The translations under genes were made by a program, and so were the position numbers. DNA of 64,000 bases, taken from positions 186,001 to 250,000 of IMG/VR virus record IMGVR_UViG_3300028422_000919. One strand, given 5' to 3'. The notes beneath the pieces were generated by a model. It ran no database searches. It was not told where the DNA came from and was given only the letters and a program-made list of their open reading frames with translations. This document shows, piece after piece, positions 50,108 to 61,200 of the stretch. Source of the DNA: a virus. Each line of letters begins with the position of its first letter. Positions within the stretch are counted from its first letter, which is position 1.

Positions 50108-53100
50108 TTAAAGGGCCTCAGACAGACGGCGCACCCGCATGGTGACCAGCCCCCGCCTTCTGGCGATGGATGTCCCCACGTCTGCCGCCCCGATGAACTG
50201 CGTACCATCGTGCTCGCTCTCTAGGTCGTAATCCGCAGCCCCGGCTCGCATGGTCACCTTCACCAAAACCGGAACCTCACCCAGAGGGGACAACCCGTCC
50301 TGGTATGGCCCTCCAGTCTCGGAGATGTTTTTGAACAGGTTCACTGCCGGTCCGACGTTACACTTGACCTGGCAGGATACCATACCCGATGCGTCGTCGT
50401 AGTCGTCGAATGTGTCCGTGTCCATGACCTTGCAGCCAGCCCCATCGAGGGCAGCATCCTGCTTGGAAGGGCCGGAGCCGTCAACTCGGCCCAGGTCCAT
50501 CCAGGTCGTGAGGCCCGGAACCTTGAGGAAAATCGCCAAACCATCGTCCTCCTGGCGACCCGGGCCCGGTGCCACGTATTGGAAATCTTCCAGCTTGACG
50601 CCGATGAGCTGGACCACCACAAACGGCTGGCCCGCAGCCTCTTCTATACTCAGGCTCTTCGACCATGCCACGTCGAACGCCCGAACGTAGTTCAGGACAG
50701 CATTCGTGATCGGGAGACCAGTGTACGAGGGCTGGTCCCCCGTGAAGTCTGTGCCGCCAGAAACGCTCCCAATAGGCCGGAGCGTGGGGTCATTGAAGTC
50801 CTCCTTGGGGTACATCAACAGCCCTGTCGAAGGAATACGGGCGTTAGCATTGTCGGACAGGGGGATGTTCAGGTCGGGCAGCCCCGACACCTGGAGCCCC
50901 GATCCAGCAGCACCTGAGACCAAAGCCGTCTCATGGTGTCCGCTCTGCAGCCAGGAGCAATCGTCCCAGAACGTAGAGGCAATTCCGGCACGGACCGGGA
51001 ACTCGATGGGCCCCCCCAACCAACCCTGCATCCCAGGGCCATTGAGGCAATCTGCGGCAGCGGCAGAGCCATACAAGGTCAGGATGTCCCCCGTGTTGTC
51101 GAACTCCGACACACAGCGATAGGTCTCGTCGAGGAAACGGTCCTCTACATCCTTCTCGTAGCGGAACAGGTTGGGCCAGCCCGGAGAGGGGAATGGACCT
51201 CCCGTGCCTGCCTGGACGAAGTTGCCGAACTGCCCGACCTGGTTGAACTCGTCAAACCTGGTCGTGTGCAGCATGTAGGAATCTCCGCTAACAGAAGGGA
51301 TCAGCTCCCCGTGGCCGTCCGCCCCCGTGTAGGGGAGGGCAGAGCTGGATGCCGCCACATGACCTCGGGGTCTCCGGAAGATGGCCCGAATACGGGCATC
51401 CTTAGTGAAGGCCGGCACGTCGGCATCGCCTTCCAGCTCCAAGTTCCCCCCCACCAGGCTGAAGCTCAGGGGATCCGTCCTCGCAGGGCCGTTCGTGTTC
51501 GAGAAGTACCCGCTGCCATTCGACCCCAGGTACATAAAAGGGACCTCGATGCGGTGGCGGCGGAAATTCCGCAGCACCCCAACCCCTACTCCGGGAACAC
51601 CCGTGGGGACTGTGATGGACAGCCCCGTGCCGTTGCTGGGATGATCCCCGTATCCGAAAGCACTGAGGTCCAGGAACATGGGATTCGGGCTGGACATCAA
51701 AGCTGGGGCGTTGACCCCATCGGTCAGATAGTCCGAGTCCATCCGGTAGCTGGCGTCCCAGAACCCATGAGGAGCATCGGAGTCGATGTTGATGGTGTTG
51801 ATCTGGAAGCTGGTGGCCCCAGTGATGAGGTCCCTCGGGATGAGATAGGCCACCCCCGAGATAAACACCACATTCTCCGCCACACCAAGGGCGTTGCCGA
51901 TGGTGAAATCGCACTCCGTGGTGAAACTCGGCAAGGACACCACCTGAGCGGGGTCCAGGAACAGGGATGCACGCAGGAAATGATACGGATCAGCACCGTA
52001 GCCGTAGTCGGGGGCCGGTCCGTTAGGAGCCTTGACTGTGGTCAATGTCTCCTGGTTGACCTGGTTGGAGGGGTCCTCCAGATCCGTTGACGTGATCAGG
52101 CTGAGTCCGTAGATCTCGTATCCCGAGGTAACGTCCCACGGCATGATGCCATCACGGACGAACGCCTCAAAGTCCCTCTCCCTCTTGAAGTGGATCAGCC
52201 AGTACGTGCCCACATCTTCGGGGTCCCCGTCGGCCTGCGTCGAAGGGAACATGAACATGTGGCGGTAGCGGGCCACCTGCCAGGGCCAGAAATCCTCCTG
52301 GAAGGGGTTCTGGTAGTAGCCCGCCGTCTCCAGAGTGGAGACGAGGGACCCGTCCGGATACGTGTTGGACATCGGGGTAAGGGGGTTGAAATACCGGAAC
52401 TTCTCCCGGGTGGCCGTTGGGTTGTTCCCCGACGGAGTCCACCTCAAACCCTCAACACTGTAGTCCTTCAGGTAGGGGAGGCGATACGCCAAGAATCCGG
52501 GCTCTTCCCCAATTCCCGTGGCGAGAACCGAGTTCCCCAGCACGATGGCCTGGCCTGCCGTCCCCTCCCAGCTCGCCGCCGGGATCGGGTTGTAAGCGTT
52601 GGACGTAGCTCCCAGGATTGGGATGCCCCACGGCAACACCGGGAAGGGGTATGTGCTGTTGCTGTCAGACTGCTCGTCCGTCCCCAGGCGAACCTGGCCC
52701 GCCCCAGGGATGTGGGAGTTGGCGAACCGCTGACCGTTCCCGAGGCCCGTGTAGTCGTCGAACGGCTCCTTGAGGGCCTGACCGTCGAGGGACGAGATCC
52801 CAAGGTGGATCTCGTCCAAGTTATACTGGCCTGTGGCCTGACCCGGGAACGAGAAGGGATCGTAATGGCCATCATCGTCCGTCCCTACGGCGAAGATACC
52901 ACCGGGCTCCCCGTCGCAGACGTGGTCCTGGCAACCCCCATCCGTGAAGCACGCATCACCAAGGATCCCCTGACCCAGCAGAACAGCCGCTACCACCCGG
53001 TCAAGGGGGTCTTGGGACATGAAGTCGGAAACATCGGCGGGGGCGGTGCTGGCACCCGCCGGCCAGTGGATGAGGGCCAGAACCCCCCGGTCTGCAGGGA

Positions 53101-53902
53101 AAAACGCCCCTGACACCACGACTTCCTGACGGAGGGGCAAACCAGCTCCCGGGCCGACGAGAGCCAGGGACACTGAACGGTCACCGATACGAAGGGTCTC
53201 CGTCACCGGGTTATCGGCCACGGCGAGCCCCCGAGTGAACCCTCCGGCAAACACTTGTCCATTGCCCGCCCCCGTGAGGGAAGCCCCGGAGTTCCACACC
53301 CAGTCCGTGGCAGGATCCTGTCCCGGAACCGGGACGAACCAAGCGTTGCTGGTAACCGTGAGCGTACTGTTCCACTCGGGGTCGGCTTCGTCCAAAGTGG
53401 GAGTCGGGGGTTCCCAGAAGTACGGGAAGACCTCATCCCCGGCGTTCGTCCCGGTGCCAGTAATCAGGCCACGCTCTCCCAGTTCAGAATCCCAGAGCTT
53501 GGCCCACCCCCAGTCGGGAATGGCCGTGAAATTGGTCCAACCCAACCACTCGCCAAGGTACGGTGGGCGGGGGGGTACAGCTCCCGTCAGCTCGTCCAGG
53601 GCTGCCTCGACGTTCTTGGAGAACAGAGGGGTGCTCGGATAGCCGTCCACCGAGATGGCCGAAGCGGGGTGGGCTTTGTTTGGAGTGTTGACGTGGCCGA
53701 GCAGGGCGGCCTCGGACTGATCCCGGATGTAATCCGGGAGGTCCCTAGTTGCCCCGAGGGGATCGATCCAGCCTGCCCCACCCACCAGCGTTGTGGGGCC
53801 GCTCAGTCCACCTCCCGTCAGGACCACCTTGTTAGTCGATGTGGCCGGAGTCCTTTTACCTGGACCAGTCCTGATCTCTCCGGGGCTTTTCGTTACAGGC
53901 AT
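50108..53902 (-). CDS. Large tail structural protein
   Basis: 1,264 residues, beta-rich with Gly/Pro/Asp/Asn loops. The N-terminus (TKSPGEIRTGPGKRTPATS) is flexible and basic. A HVNTPNKAHPASAISVDGY segment at about residues 70-88 resembles the linker found near the start of phage fibre proteins. The ATG overlaps the preceding gene by 10 bases. It sits between the 1,235-residue protein and the beta-helix giant, so it is probably part of the same adsorption structure. No enzymatic motif is recognised. Confidence 0.8.
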   Translation of the reverse strand: MPVTKSPGEIRTGPGKRTPATSTNKVVLTGGGLSGPTTLVGGAGWIDPLGATRDLPDYIRDQSEAALLGHVNTPNKAHPASAISVDGYPSTPLFSKNVEAALDELTGAVPPRPPYLGEWLGWTNFTAIPDWGWAKLWDSELGERGLITGTGTNAGDEVFPYFWEPPTPTLDEADPEWNSTLTVTSNAWFVPVPGQDPATDWVWNSGASLTGAGNGQVFAGGFTRGLAVADNPVTETLRIGDRSVSLALVGPGAGLPLRQEVVVSGAFFPADRGVLALIHWPAGASTAPADVSDFMSQDPLDRVVAAVLLGQGILGDACFTDGGCQDHVCDGEPGGIFAVGTDDDGHYDPFSFPGQATGQYNLDEIHLGISSLDGQALKEPFDDYTGLGNGQRFANSHIPGAGQVRLGTDEQSDSNSTYPFPVLPWGIPILGATSNAYNPIPAASWEGTAGQAIVLGNSVLATGIGEEPGFLAYRLPYLKDYSVEGLRWTPSGNNPTATREKFRYFNPLTPMSNTYPDGSLVSTLETAGYYQNPFQEDFWPWQVARYRHMFMFPSTQADGDPEDVGTYWLIHFKRERDFEAFVRDGIMPWDVTSGYEIYGLSLITSTDLEDPSNQVNQETLTTVKAPNGPAPDYGYGADPYHFLRASLFLDPAQVVSLPSFTTECDFTIGNALGVAENVVFISGVAYLIPRDLITGATSFQINTINIDSDAPHGFWDASYRMDSDYLTDGVNAPALMSSPNPMFLDLSAFGYGDHPSNGTGLSITVPTGVPGVGVGVLRNFRRHRIEVPFMYLGSNGSGYFSNTNGPARTDPLSFSLVGGNLELEGDADVPAFTKDARIRAIFRRPRGHVAASSSALPYTGADGHGELIPSVSGDSYMLHTTRFDEFNQVGQFGNFVQAGTGGPFPSPGWPNLFRYEKDVEDRFLDETYRCVSEFDNTGDILTLYGSAAAADCLNGPGMQGWLGGPIEFPVRAGIASTFWDDCSWLQSGHHETALVSGAAGSGLQVSGLPDLNIPLSDNANARIPSTGLLMYPKEDFNDPTLRPIGSVSGGTDFTGDQPSYTGLPITNAVLNYVRAFDVAWSKSLSIEEAAGQPFVVVQLIGVKLEDFQYVAPGPGRQEDDGLAIFLKVPGLTTWMDLGRVDGSGPSKQDAALDGAGCKVMDTDTFDDYDDASGMVSCQVKCNVGPAVNLFKNISETGGPYQDGLSPLGEVPVLVKVTMRAGAADYDLESEHDGTQFIGAADVGTSIARRRGLVTMRVRRLSEAL

Positions 53903-56900
53903 GTGCGGTCTCCCACCGTGAGCAGCAGGTTTCTGGTCCGGTATACCGCCGCCAGCGTGCGGTTGTCGGAGGGGTCATCCAGGAACAAGATGCTGTTCTG
54001 GTCATCCAGCTCGGCAAACCGGCTGAGGACCACCAGCAGCAGCTCAGACTTCCTGAACAGAATACCCCCATCCACCCCGGCGACATCCTCAACTGCCCTC
54101 ACCAGCATCGGAGCCATGACCTTGTGCCGGGTTGCCCCATGGAGGTGCTGGCTGATAATGGTTGGGCGGTAGGTGCCGATGTCGGCGTAGGGGTAGTACG
54201 CCCGGAACTCAGCGTCCTTGCGGGGCTTCTCATCGTTCCCTGCCCCACCGAACGTCAGGATGTTCTGCACGTCCCCTTGCACGAAAGGATGCAGAGCCAG
54301 GAGCCCCGTGTCAGCGTTGAAGTCGTCGATGGTGACCATAGCCGAAGCAGCGAAATACCACTCCCTCACCGAGGGAGAGGACCCGTCGTTGACCGGGATC
54401 TGGTCCAGAGGAACGGCATAAGGGAAAGCGTTGTGGCTGGCCCCCACACCCACCTGCCCAGTCCACAGGTTCGGGCTCATGAGCAGAGGCTCGACGTTCA
54501 GCGTCGTAGGCAGAGTGCCGCCCGCCGTACTGAGGATGTCCCCCTCCTTGATACCCGCCGTCTGGGGGGCGTTGGAGCGGAAATAGACCCCCACCTGGTA
54601 GCCACCGCCCACCACACCGTAGTTGGGGATAGCGTCCTGGGCGAAATACTGGATCCGGCAGAGGGTCTGCCCCGTCCCTGACAGGTTGCTGGACAGCTTG
54701 ACCAGTCGGCTGGAGCTGCCGAACTCGGTGCTCGCCTCATCCACTGCGGCTGCGGCGGAGGCCACCGTATCGGTCACAGAAGTCTGGTTCGCCATCGGTC
54801 CGCTGCTGGCCCCGAACACCCTTCGGGGGAAGTACAGGTCCGTCCGGTTGCTGCTGACGATGTGCTCCGAAGTCACCGAACCGACGGGGGATCCGTCAGC
54901 CCCTCCGGCGTGAGTCACTGCTCCGTTCGCCACATACTCCAACTGGACTTCTCGGTAGCCGTTGCGGAACCGAGGCTCCAGAAGACCCTCGTAGTCGGCA
55001 GGCCGCTGGGTTGTGCTGGTTTCGATGACGGGTCCAGGCCCCTGCCCGTCCCCGTTGTACACCGTCGCAGAAGGGATGACCTCATGGTCAGGAGTATCGG
55101 TGAGACCCACACCAATAGGGTAGGTCACCTCAAACTCGACAAAGAGGCGACGCTGAGACCCCAAATCGGCAGGATCTACAGGAACCGCTCCCGCAATGTC
55201 GGAACCCACCATAACGTGGTCGATGTTGACCGGGTCCCCACCGTTGACGAGGTTGCTGTTGGCATCGAGAGTGATCTCCACCCTCTGGGTACCCAAACCC
55301 GTGATCACAGAAAGCTGAGCTGCCTGTTCGATCGCTGTGGTGTAATGGCCGTCATCGTGCCAGAAGTTCAAGACGTTCGTGATGACCGTCCCCGGGGGGG
55401 CAAAGTCGGCAAACGTGCTGGGCAGACCCAGGGCCGAAGCCCCACCCCCATCTTCCCCGTGCCAGAAACTCCCCAGAGTCGAGACATCAAGCTGGGTGAG
55501 GTCGAGTACGAGGGTATCTCCCTCGTACCAGGCGTCGGCGTCAGCCACCACAGCGGCGGGGTTTTCGTATTTCGTGACGAACTTTCCCAGGTTCTCCAGT
55601 CCCGGGGCCACTGCCCCACCCTGCGTCAGGGCATCCGGGCGATCCCCTGGGTAAAACGCCACCACCAGACGTTCCACCACCGGCTGATCTGCGAATCGCC
55701 GAGCAACGTGGTCGAAGTTTCGGATGGGCTCCCCCCTGGTCGTATCCCCCGAGAAGGGCGGATTGCCTCCGTCCGCCTGAAGTCTCCCGATCTCGTTGCA
55801 GACCAAGAACCGGGTCGAGACATCCCCCGAGTCGCCCCCGAGGATCTGCTTGTCGGCAGTGTCCACGGACCAGGTCCGCAGAGAGCCATCCATGAGGCTC
55901 TGCATCTGGTACTGAAGCTCAGCGGCCAGATCCACCCCTGGGAACACAACATGACGGCGGAGATCCAGGAGGTTATCCTGATTGATGACATCACAGAAGT
56001 GGCCGTCAGGGCGGTCGGACTCCCCAGCAGGGATGGCCCCCAAAGCCCCGGAATACCCCCCGTGCCCATAGGTAGGAGCCCCGTTGGTGTTGTTGATGGG
56101 GTCGAACCCCTTGAACCCCACCGGAGCATCGGAGGCGTTGTTGTGGCGGTGGACGAAGCAGATGGGGATAGCGTACACGAACCCATCCACCGTGCCAAGG
56201 GCTTGGGCCGATCCATCCGTGCCGTCTCCGGCGATCCAGAGACCGTCGTCCACCACCTCGAAGGACCCAGCATCCGAATCCAGCCACGTCGAACTACCAT
56301 CCGCCCGGACAAAGGGGAACGACAGGGTATCCACCCCGTTTCCCGACCATACCGGAATGGACCTGCCACCCTGAGCGAACACGGAAGCGTCGCTCGGACC
56401 TCCCCCTGCCCGCAAGCTGGAGAAGCCATCCGGGTGGGTCTTGTAGTTGACCTGCTCGGTCACGTCCGTCGTGCGGATGCGGTACTGAAGCTGGATGCGT
56501 TGGCTCGTCTCGGTGTCGATGGTGGGGTCCACCAAATCGTCATCCACCCAGACGTAGGAAGGGCTGAGGACGTTGCCGTGCCGGTACAGCTTGTCCTGGG
56601 CATCTCCGGGCTTGTTGGGTCGGTCTTCCCCTCCCGAGAGGGCAGGTCCCGAAATGACCATCGAGCCCACCACCGCAGTCGTAAGGGTGATGGTGGTGAA
56701 GTTTCCTGTCGGTGGAACCGCCAGGGCATCACCCACGCCAACCACAATCGACTTGATGACGACCGTGTTGCCGTAGCTTCGCCCCACCACCATCGTGGCG
56801 AAGCTGTTCCCGGAGTCGTTCAAGGCAGCAGCGATGTTGATGGCCGTAACAGCCTCATCCACCCCAATCTCGAACTCATCCACCCCGGCAGGGCCTACCA

Positions 56901-57600
56901 CAGCAGTGAGGGGCACTCCATTGATAGTGAGTACGTCTCCCGCAGTAACGTCAGCGTTGGAGACCACTTGGATGTACCCGCCGGCCCTCGGACTCGGAGC
57001 CACCAGAGCCTTCCACACCTCCAAGAAGACAAAGTCCGTCCGCTTGACAGTGGCGTTGGTCCCATCGTAGAGGGTGGCCTCTGCCAGCTCAACGATGTTC
57101 CAGCCGGGGATACCCGTGTTCGTGTACTCCACCACCACTGGCCGGCCCGCTACATGAGCCACCAGCTTGGGGAGGACGAACGAGTTGATCAGGGTTCCGT
57201 CTGGCCCGATGAGATCTTCGGGATCACCGATGGAGGTCCCCACGGAACCCACGGATCCCCCCATAGATCCTGTTGAACCCCCTACGCTCCCCCCATCGAT
57301 CAACTCGTCAGGGGAGGTTTCGGTGTAGAAGTCGCAGTACCCGTCGTGCCGGGCCTGACCCCTCAACCACCCGGAGGGGGCCTGCCACTGTCGCAGCAGC
57401 CAGTTCTCCAGAAACCGGGCGTCCTGGCTGAGGTTCAGCTCGGCGTCGAGGACGGGCTTGCCTGCCTCAGACACCACCCCCGTGATCGCACGATCCCCAG
57501 GTCGAGCGTGCCGAGACACGGTGTTCGGAACCCGCAGATCAGTCGGCGTCGGGGCAGACTGAAGCTCCGAGAAAAATTTCGTGTGGTCCTTCAAGCCCAT
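53893..57600 (-). CDS. Large tail structural protein, paralogous N-terminal module
   Basis: 1,235 residues. N-terminal motifs KPVLDAELN (48-56), FVFLEVW (190-196), QLQYRIR (370-376) and LGTVDGFVYAIPIC (468-481) match those of the 2,114-residue protein in order. Here the module carries a Gly/Ser-rich insert (103-126) and an extra domain (about 207-315) with GDVLTINGVPLTAV and AVTAINIAAALNDS, a pattern seen in repeated phage fibre domains. The rest is beta-rich. It probably attaches to the same or a similar site on the tail as its paralogue. Confidence 0.83.
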   Translation of the reverse strand: MGLKDHTKFFSELQSAPTPTDLRVPNTVSRHARPGDRAITGVVSEAGKPVLDAELNLSQDARFLENWLLRQWQAPSGWLRGQARHDGYCDFYTETSPDELIDGGSVGGSTGSMGGSVGSVGTSIGDPEDLIGPDGTLINSFVLPKLVAHVAGRPVVVEYTNTGIPGWNIVELAEATLYDGTNATVKRTDFVFLEVWKALVAPSPRAGGYIQVVSNADVTAGDVLTINGVPLTAVVGPAGVDEFEIGVDEAVTAINIAAALNDSGNSFATMVVGRSYGNTVVIKSIVVGVGDALAVPPTGNFTTITLTTAVVGSMVISGPALSGGEDRPNKPGDAQDKLYRHGNVLSPSYVWVDDDLVDPTIDTETSQRIQLQYRIRTTDVTEQVNYKTHPDGFSSLRAGGGPSDASVFAQGGRSIPVWSGNGVDTLSFPFVRADGSSTWLDSDAGSFEVVDDGLWIAGDGTDGSAQALGTVDGFVYAIPICFVHRHNNASDAPVGFKGFDPINNTNGAPTYGHGGYSGALGAIPAGESDRPDGHFCDVINQDNLLDLRRHVVFPGVDLAAELQYQMQSLMDGSLRTWSVDTADKQILGGDSGDVSTRFLVCNEIGRLQADGGNPPFSGDTTRGEPIRNFDHVARRFADQPVVERLVVAFYPGDRPDALTQGGAVAPGLENLGKFVTKYENPAAVVADADAWYEGDTLVLDLTQLDVSTLGSFWHGEDGGGASALGLPSTFADFAPPGTVITNVLNFWHDDGHYTTAIEQAAQLSVITGLGTQRVEITLDANSNLVNGGDPVNIDHVMVGSDIAGAVPVDPADLGSQRRLFVEFEVTYPIGVGLTDTPDHEVIPSATVYNGDGQGPGPVIETSTTQRPADYEGLLEPRFRNGYREVQLEYVANGAVTHAGGADGSPVGSVTSEHIVSSNRTDLYFPRRVFGASSGPMANQTSVTDTVASAAAAVDEASTEFGSSSRLVKLSSNLSGTGQTLCRIQYFAQDAIPNYGVVGGGYQVGVYFRSNAPQTAGIKEGDILSTAGGTLPTTLNVEPLLMSPNLWTGQVGVGASHNAFPYAVPLDQIPVNDGSSPSVREWYFAASAMVTIDDFNADTGLLALHPFVQGDVQNILTFGGAGNDEKPRKDAEFRAYYPYADIGTYRPTIISQHLHGATRHKVMAPMLVRAVEDVAGVDGGILFRKSELLLVVLSRFAELDDQNSILFLDDPSDNRTLAAVYRTRNLLLTVGDRTCL

Positions 57601-57611
57601 CCGTCAAGTCC

Positions 57612-58265
57612 TCAGAACGTGAGCCGCCAGGTGATGGCGAGCACTGCATTCGCTGGCTTCGTGACCACGGAGAAGGTCAAGTAGTTGACCATCAAGTCTT
57701 TCCCCGTCACGTCGATGGAGTTGTCGTAGTCCGTCGGGCCATTGGTGATTGGGTTCTTGATCGTGGGGTTCAGGGAGGCAGTGCTCATGAGCCCCATCTC
57801 GTTCAACGGACCCACCGCCTCAGACTCCCCGAAAACTGTAGTGAAATCCACAATGTGAGTCGGGTACGACACGGCCACCCCGGAACCGTTGCGGTAGGTT
57901 GACGAAGAGAACGCCTTACGGGCGATCTCGTTGTTCAGCCTCCGTTGGCCCTGCTGAGGGGCATCTGGCGACAAGAGGTTACCTGTGGCCCCCGTCCCCA
58001 CAGCCAGCATCGTCACGCCGTTGCTCTGAGTGGAGCTGGGATCAAGGGAGTTGCGAAACAGGCGGGCCGCCAGGATGCCAGCGTCGTAGGTGATGATGTT
58101 GTCCTTGACCTGACGGTGCAGGATCTCACCCGTATCAGCATCCCACATCTCGATGATGAAAGTACCCTTGGCGTTCCCCGTGAGGCCCACCTGCTCGTGA
58201 TGCTTGAGTTCCATGCCTACCTTCACCGCTGTGCGGGCCTGTTCCATCTGCTCTCGGAACAACAT
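57612..58265 (-). CDS. Putative virion protein
   Basis: 217 residues. The N-terminus is helical (REQMEQARTAVKVGMELK) and the rest is beta-rich, with MLAVGTGATGN near 86-96 and DLMVNYLTFSVV near the end. Features like a short helix followed by a beta sandwich are common in small phage tail or fibre-linked proteins. GGAGG precedes the ATG. It lies 11 bases before the next structural gene. Structural role is inferred from operon position. Confidence 0.75.
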   Translation of the reverse strand: MLFREQMEQARTAVKVGMELKHHEQVGLTGNAKGTFIIEMWDADTGEILHRQVKDNIITYDAGILAARLFRNSLDPSSTQSNGVTMLAVGTGATGNLLSPDAPQQGQRRLNNEIARKAFSSSTYRNGSGVAVSYPTHIVDFTTVFGESEAVGPLNEMGLMSTASLNPTIKNPITNGPTDYDNSIDVTGKDLMVNYLTFSVVTKPANAVLAITWRLTF

Positions 58266-58293
58266 GACGCCTCCGCCAAGATCCGGCTCATAG

Positions 58294-61200
58294 TCACTGT
58301 ACCGGGATAAGGCCCGAAGGAATCCCCTGCGATCCGTCGAGTGGGATGATCTGACCCGAGTTTGTGATTAGTGCTGCCAACACCTGCATATTGACCAGCG
58401 GGTGCAGCGGGGTGCTGTTGAGGACCCCTGCCAATGCGGGGACATGGCCGGCATAGACGTGCTCGGCAGAATCGACAGGCCCCGCATGGGCCCCACCGGC
58501 TGCGAACAGGATGGATCCAGGCATCCCCCTGTCCGTGAAGGGCTGATTCCTCCGAGCATCCTCCCAGAACAAGGTGCCGCTCAGGTCCACGACGAACCCG
58601 CCGAAGGGCTTACCCACCTTGCCGACTGCCTCCCCACTGGAGTCGTAGACGTCCTCCCCCTCGTCCAGATTGAACCCGCTGATCCCATCCAGTTCGGTGG
58701 CCTCGCAGGGGAACTGGATGAGCCCCGTCTCCCCACCGTTGTCCACCTCGAAGAACGTCATCTGCTCGTAGTAGGTGGGCTGATCGTTGTCGTTATCGGG
58801 AGCCGCATGGTCGAGGAACCTGTCAGGATCTCCCAACACGTTGGCAGAGAGAGAAACCTCGGGGTCATCCAGAAGCCGGAGGTCATTGGCGACGGCCACC
58901 CTCTTCCCCGTTTGAGCTACCTGGCTCTTGGGGTACGGCGGAGTCCGCTCATTCAACTTCGTGAGGCTGTCCAGGAACTCCTGGCCCTGAAGGTAGGTGA
59001 CCGTAACCGGCTTCCCGGGAAAAAACACCACAGACACCTGGGCATGGGCCGTCGAAAATGTCCGAGGATTCCCATCCCTGTCGGGCTGAAGGGTCAGGGT
59101 CTGGCTGGTGAAGTCGAAGTCCCACATCTCATCGGTGAAGATCTGCTCCCCGACAGGCTTACCCGTGTCCACCACCTTGTAAACCCGGCTAGCGTAGATG
59201 TGGAAAGGCTTCAGCGTGACCCGGCGGCTGTCCAGGGTCACAGTCTCGACCGTCTCCAGAATCGTGTCCTGGGTCAGTTCCCCAGATGTGATGATGTTGA
59301 ACTTGTTCAGCACCATCATCTCAGGCTGCTTAATGTCATCCTTCCAGTGGCGGTAGATCTCGTACTGGAATTCGCTCCAGTAGCTCTGGGCCACGTCTTG
59401 GCCAAAGTGACCGAACCTCACCATCCCGAACCGATTATCCGTCAGCTTGGGGAGCAGACCGTACTCGACATTGATCCAAGCTGCCGAAGGTTCCACCTTC
59501 CGGGTATGGAAGCCGGTACCAGCGGCGCTGGACTCCCCTTGGTAGGTGTTCGGGAGGGAGAGATCTGGCCTCAACACAGAGGCTCCCCACAGAGGATCGA
59601 GGACAACCCTCACATCCATGTCGGATCGCCAGTCCCACTCGACCACCTGAGCCGTCGGGGAGCTGTTCGGAACCGAGGTCCCATCCATCCGGGGGACCTT
59701 GTAATCGTTGATTTCGGCACCCCCCGAGTTCGTCCGCACCCCCAAAGTCCTCTTGACCGAGGACAGCGGGATAGCCTGATTGCTGGCAGCCCTCCATTCC
59801 ACCGAAGCAGCAATGGCCGGATCGCCAGCCCCGTTGATGTCGGTGCCGAAAGAACCCAGGGACATGTACGTGTTCCCGGATCCCGGGGCCGTGAACAAGG
59901 ACATGTCCAGCGTAGACCGGAGCACCCCGTCCACATATGTCAGCAGGGTGTTCGAGTAAGTGTCCGCCACGCACCGGAAGATGTGGTATTCGCCGTCCGT
60001 CCAGTCAAAATCGAACTGCCCGATGATGGACGTGCCGCTGACCAGACGAACTCCCGGGGTGGACCCTCCACGAAGAGTGAGGGTGATGGCCTTGTAGGGG
60101 GCAGAACCCACCTCGGCCGTCATCTCGATGCCGGTGTCCCCGTTGGCGTTGGCCGTGTGCGAGGGCACGGCTACCTGCATCTCAAAGACACGCCCCGTCG
60201 AGGCGTATGCCAGAGAGCCCCCCAACTCTCCAAGCCAGCCCCCTTCCCCAGTCGTCAGGAACGACTGCTGGTAGAAGGTCTTGGACAAAGAAAAACCCGT
60301 GGTATTCGTCCATCCCTGGGCCGTCGGGTCGAGAAGTCCCGTGAAAATCACTTCGGGCATTTCGACCAGCAACCGCTCGGCCCCCCCCTCCACATACAGC
60401 AGATTGTGGAGGCTCACCCGCCGCTGGCCGTTGGTGATCCCAATTTCCGTTTCGCCACCGGACTCCACCCGGAACACGGCACGGAGATCCACACCTGCCT
60501 CGGGGGTCAGGAATGCCTCAAGCCGACCATAGCCAAAGCGGTTCCCTGACGTGGACTTCAGCAGCATCCCCGAGCCAACAAGAGTGCTCGACCCAAAAGC
60601 ACTCTCCAAAGCCCAGCCGAAATCATCCGGGTTCTCGTCAGGCCGATACTGGGCCAGGTCCGTGCGGACAGTCTGCACATGGCCACGGACCGAAGCCGTA
60701 TCCGGTGTCACACCGTATCGGAAGAAGGACCACTCCGCTTCGTTGCTGGCCTGCTGACTGAAGGAACCCCAAAATACAGAACCCCAGGACTCAGGCCCTC
60801 CCTGTTTCACTGGAGGAGGAAGGAATGCCGAAGTCTCTGCGGGACTCGGAAGAAGAACCCCCACCCCGTCAAAACTCGTGACAGTGGTGGTGCGCTCCCC
60901 GGACATCTGGAGGACTGCGGTCTCCTGGGAGGGACTGACCGTCAGCCTGTAGGTTGCCGGCTTGACAGACCACTTAGTCTCGAATAGGGCATTCGGGAAC
61001 TTGTTGCCATACAGGTCATGGAAAGCCGGGAACGAGGGGGTTACCCCCAACGTCGTAGTGCCGTCCGTCTGGTTGACCACACTGGTCAGGGTGTAAACTC
61101 CTGCCTGAGTCCCCTCCAGAATCTGGAACCGATCCCCCACGGTGGCATCCTGCGGGATGCCGCTGGTTGAGACCGTGCAGGTACTCTGGCCAGCATTGAC

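Noticed and set aside
54862-57276. Long plus-strand open frame (804 codons)
   Set aside because: Antisense shadow of the 1,235-residue tail protein; Arg/His/Gly-rich and without recognisable motifs.
58402-60549. Long plus-strand open frame (715 codons)
   Set aside because: Antisense shadow of the 1,816-residue tail protein, with the same composition argument.
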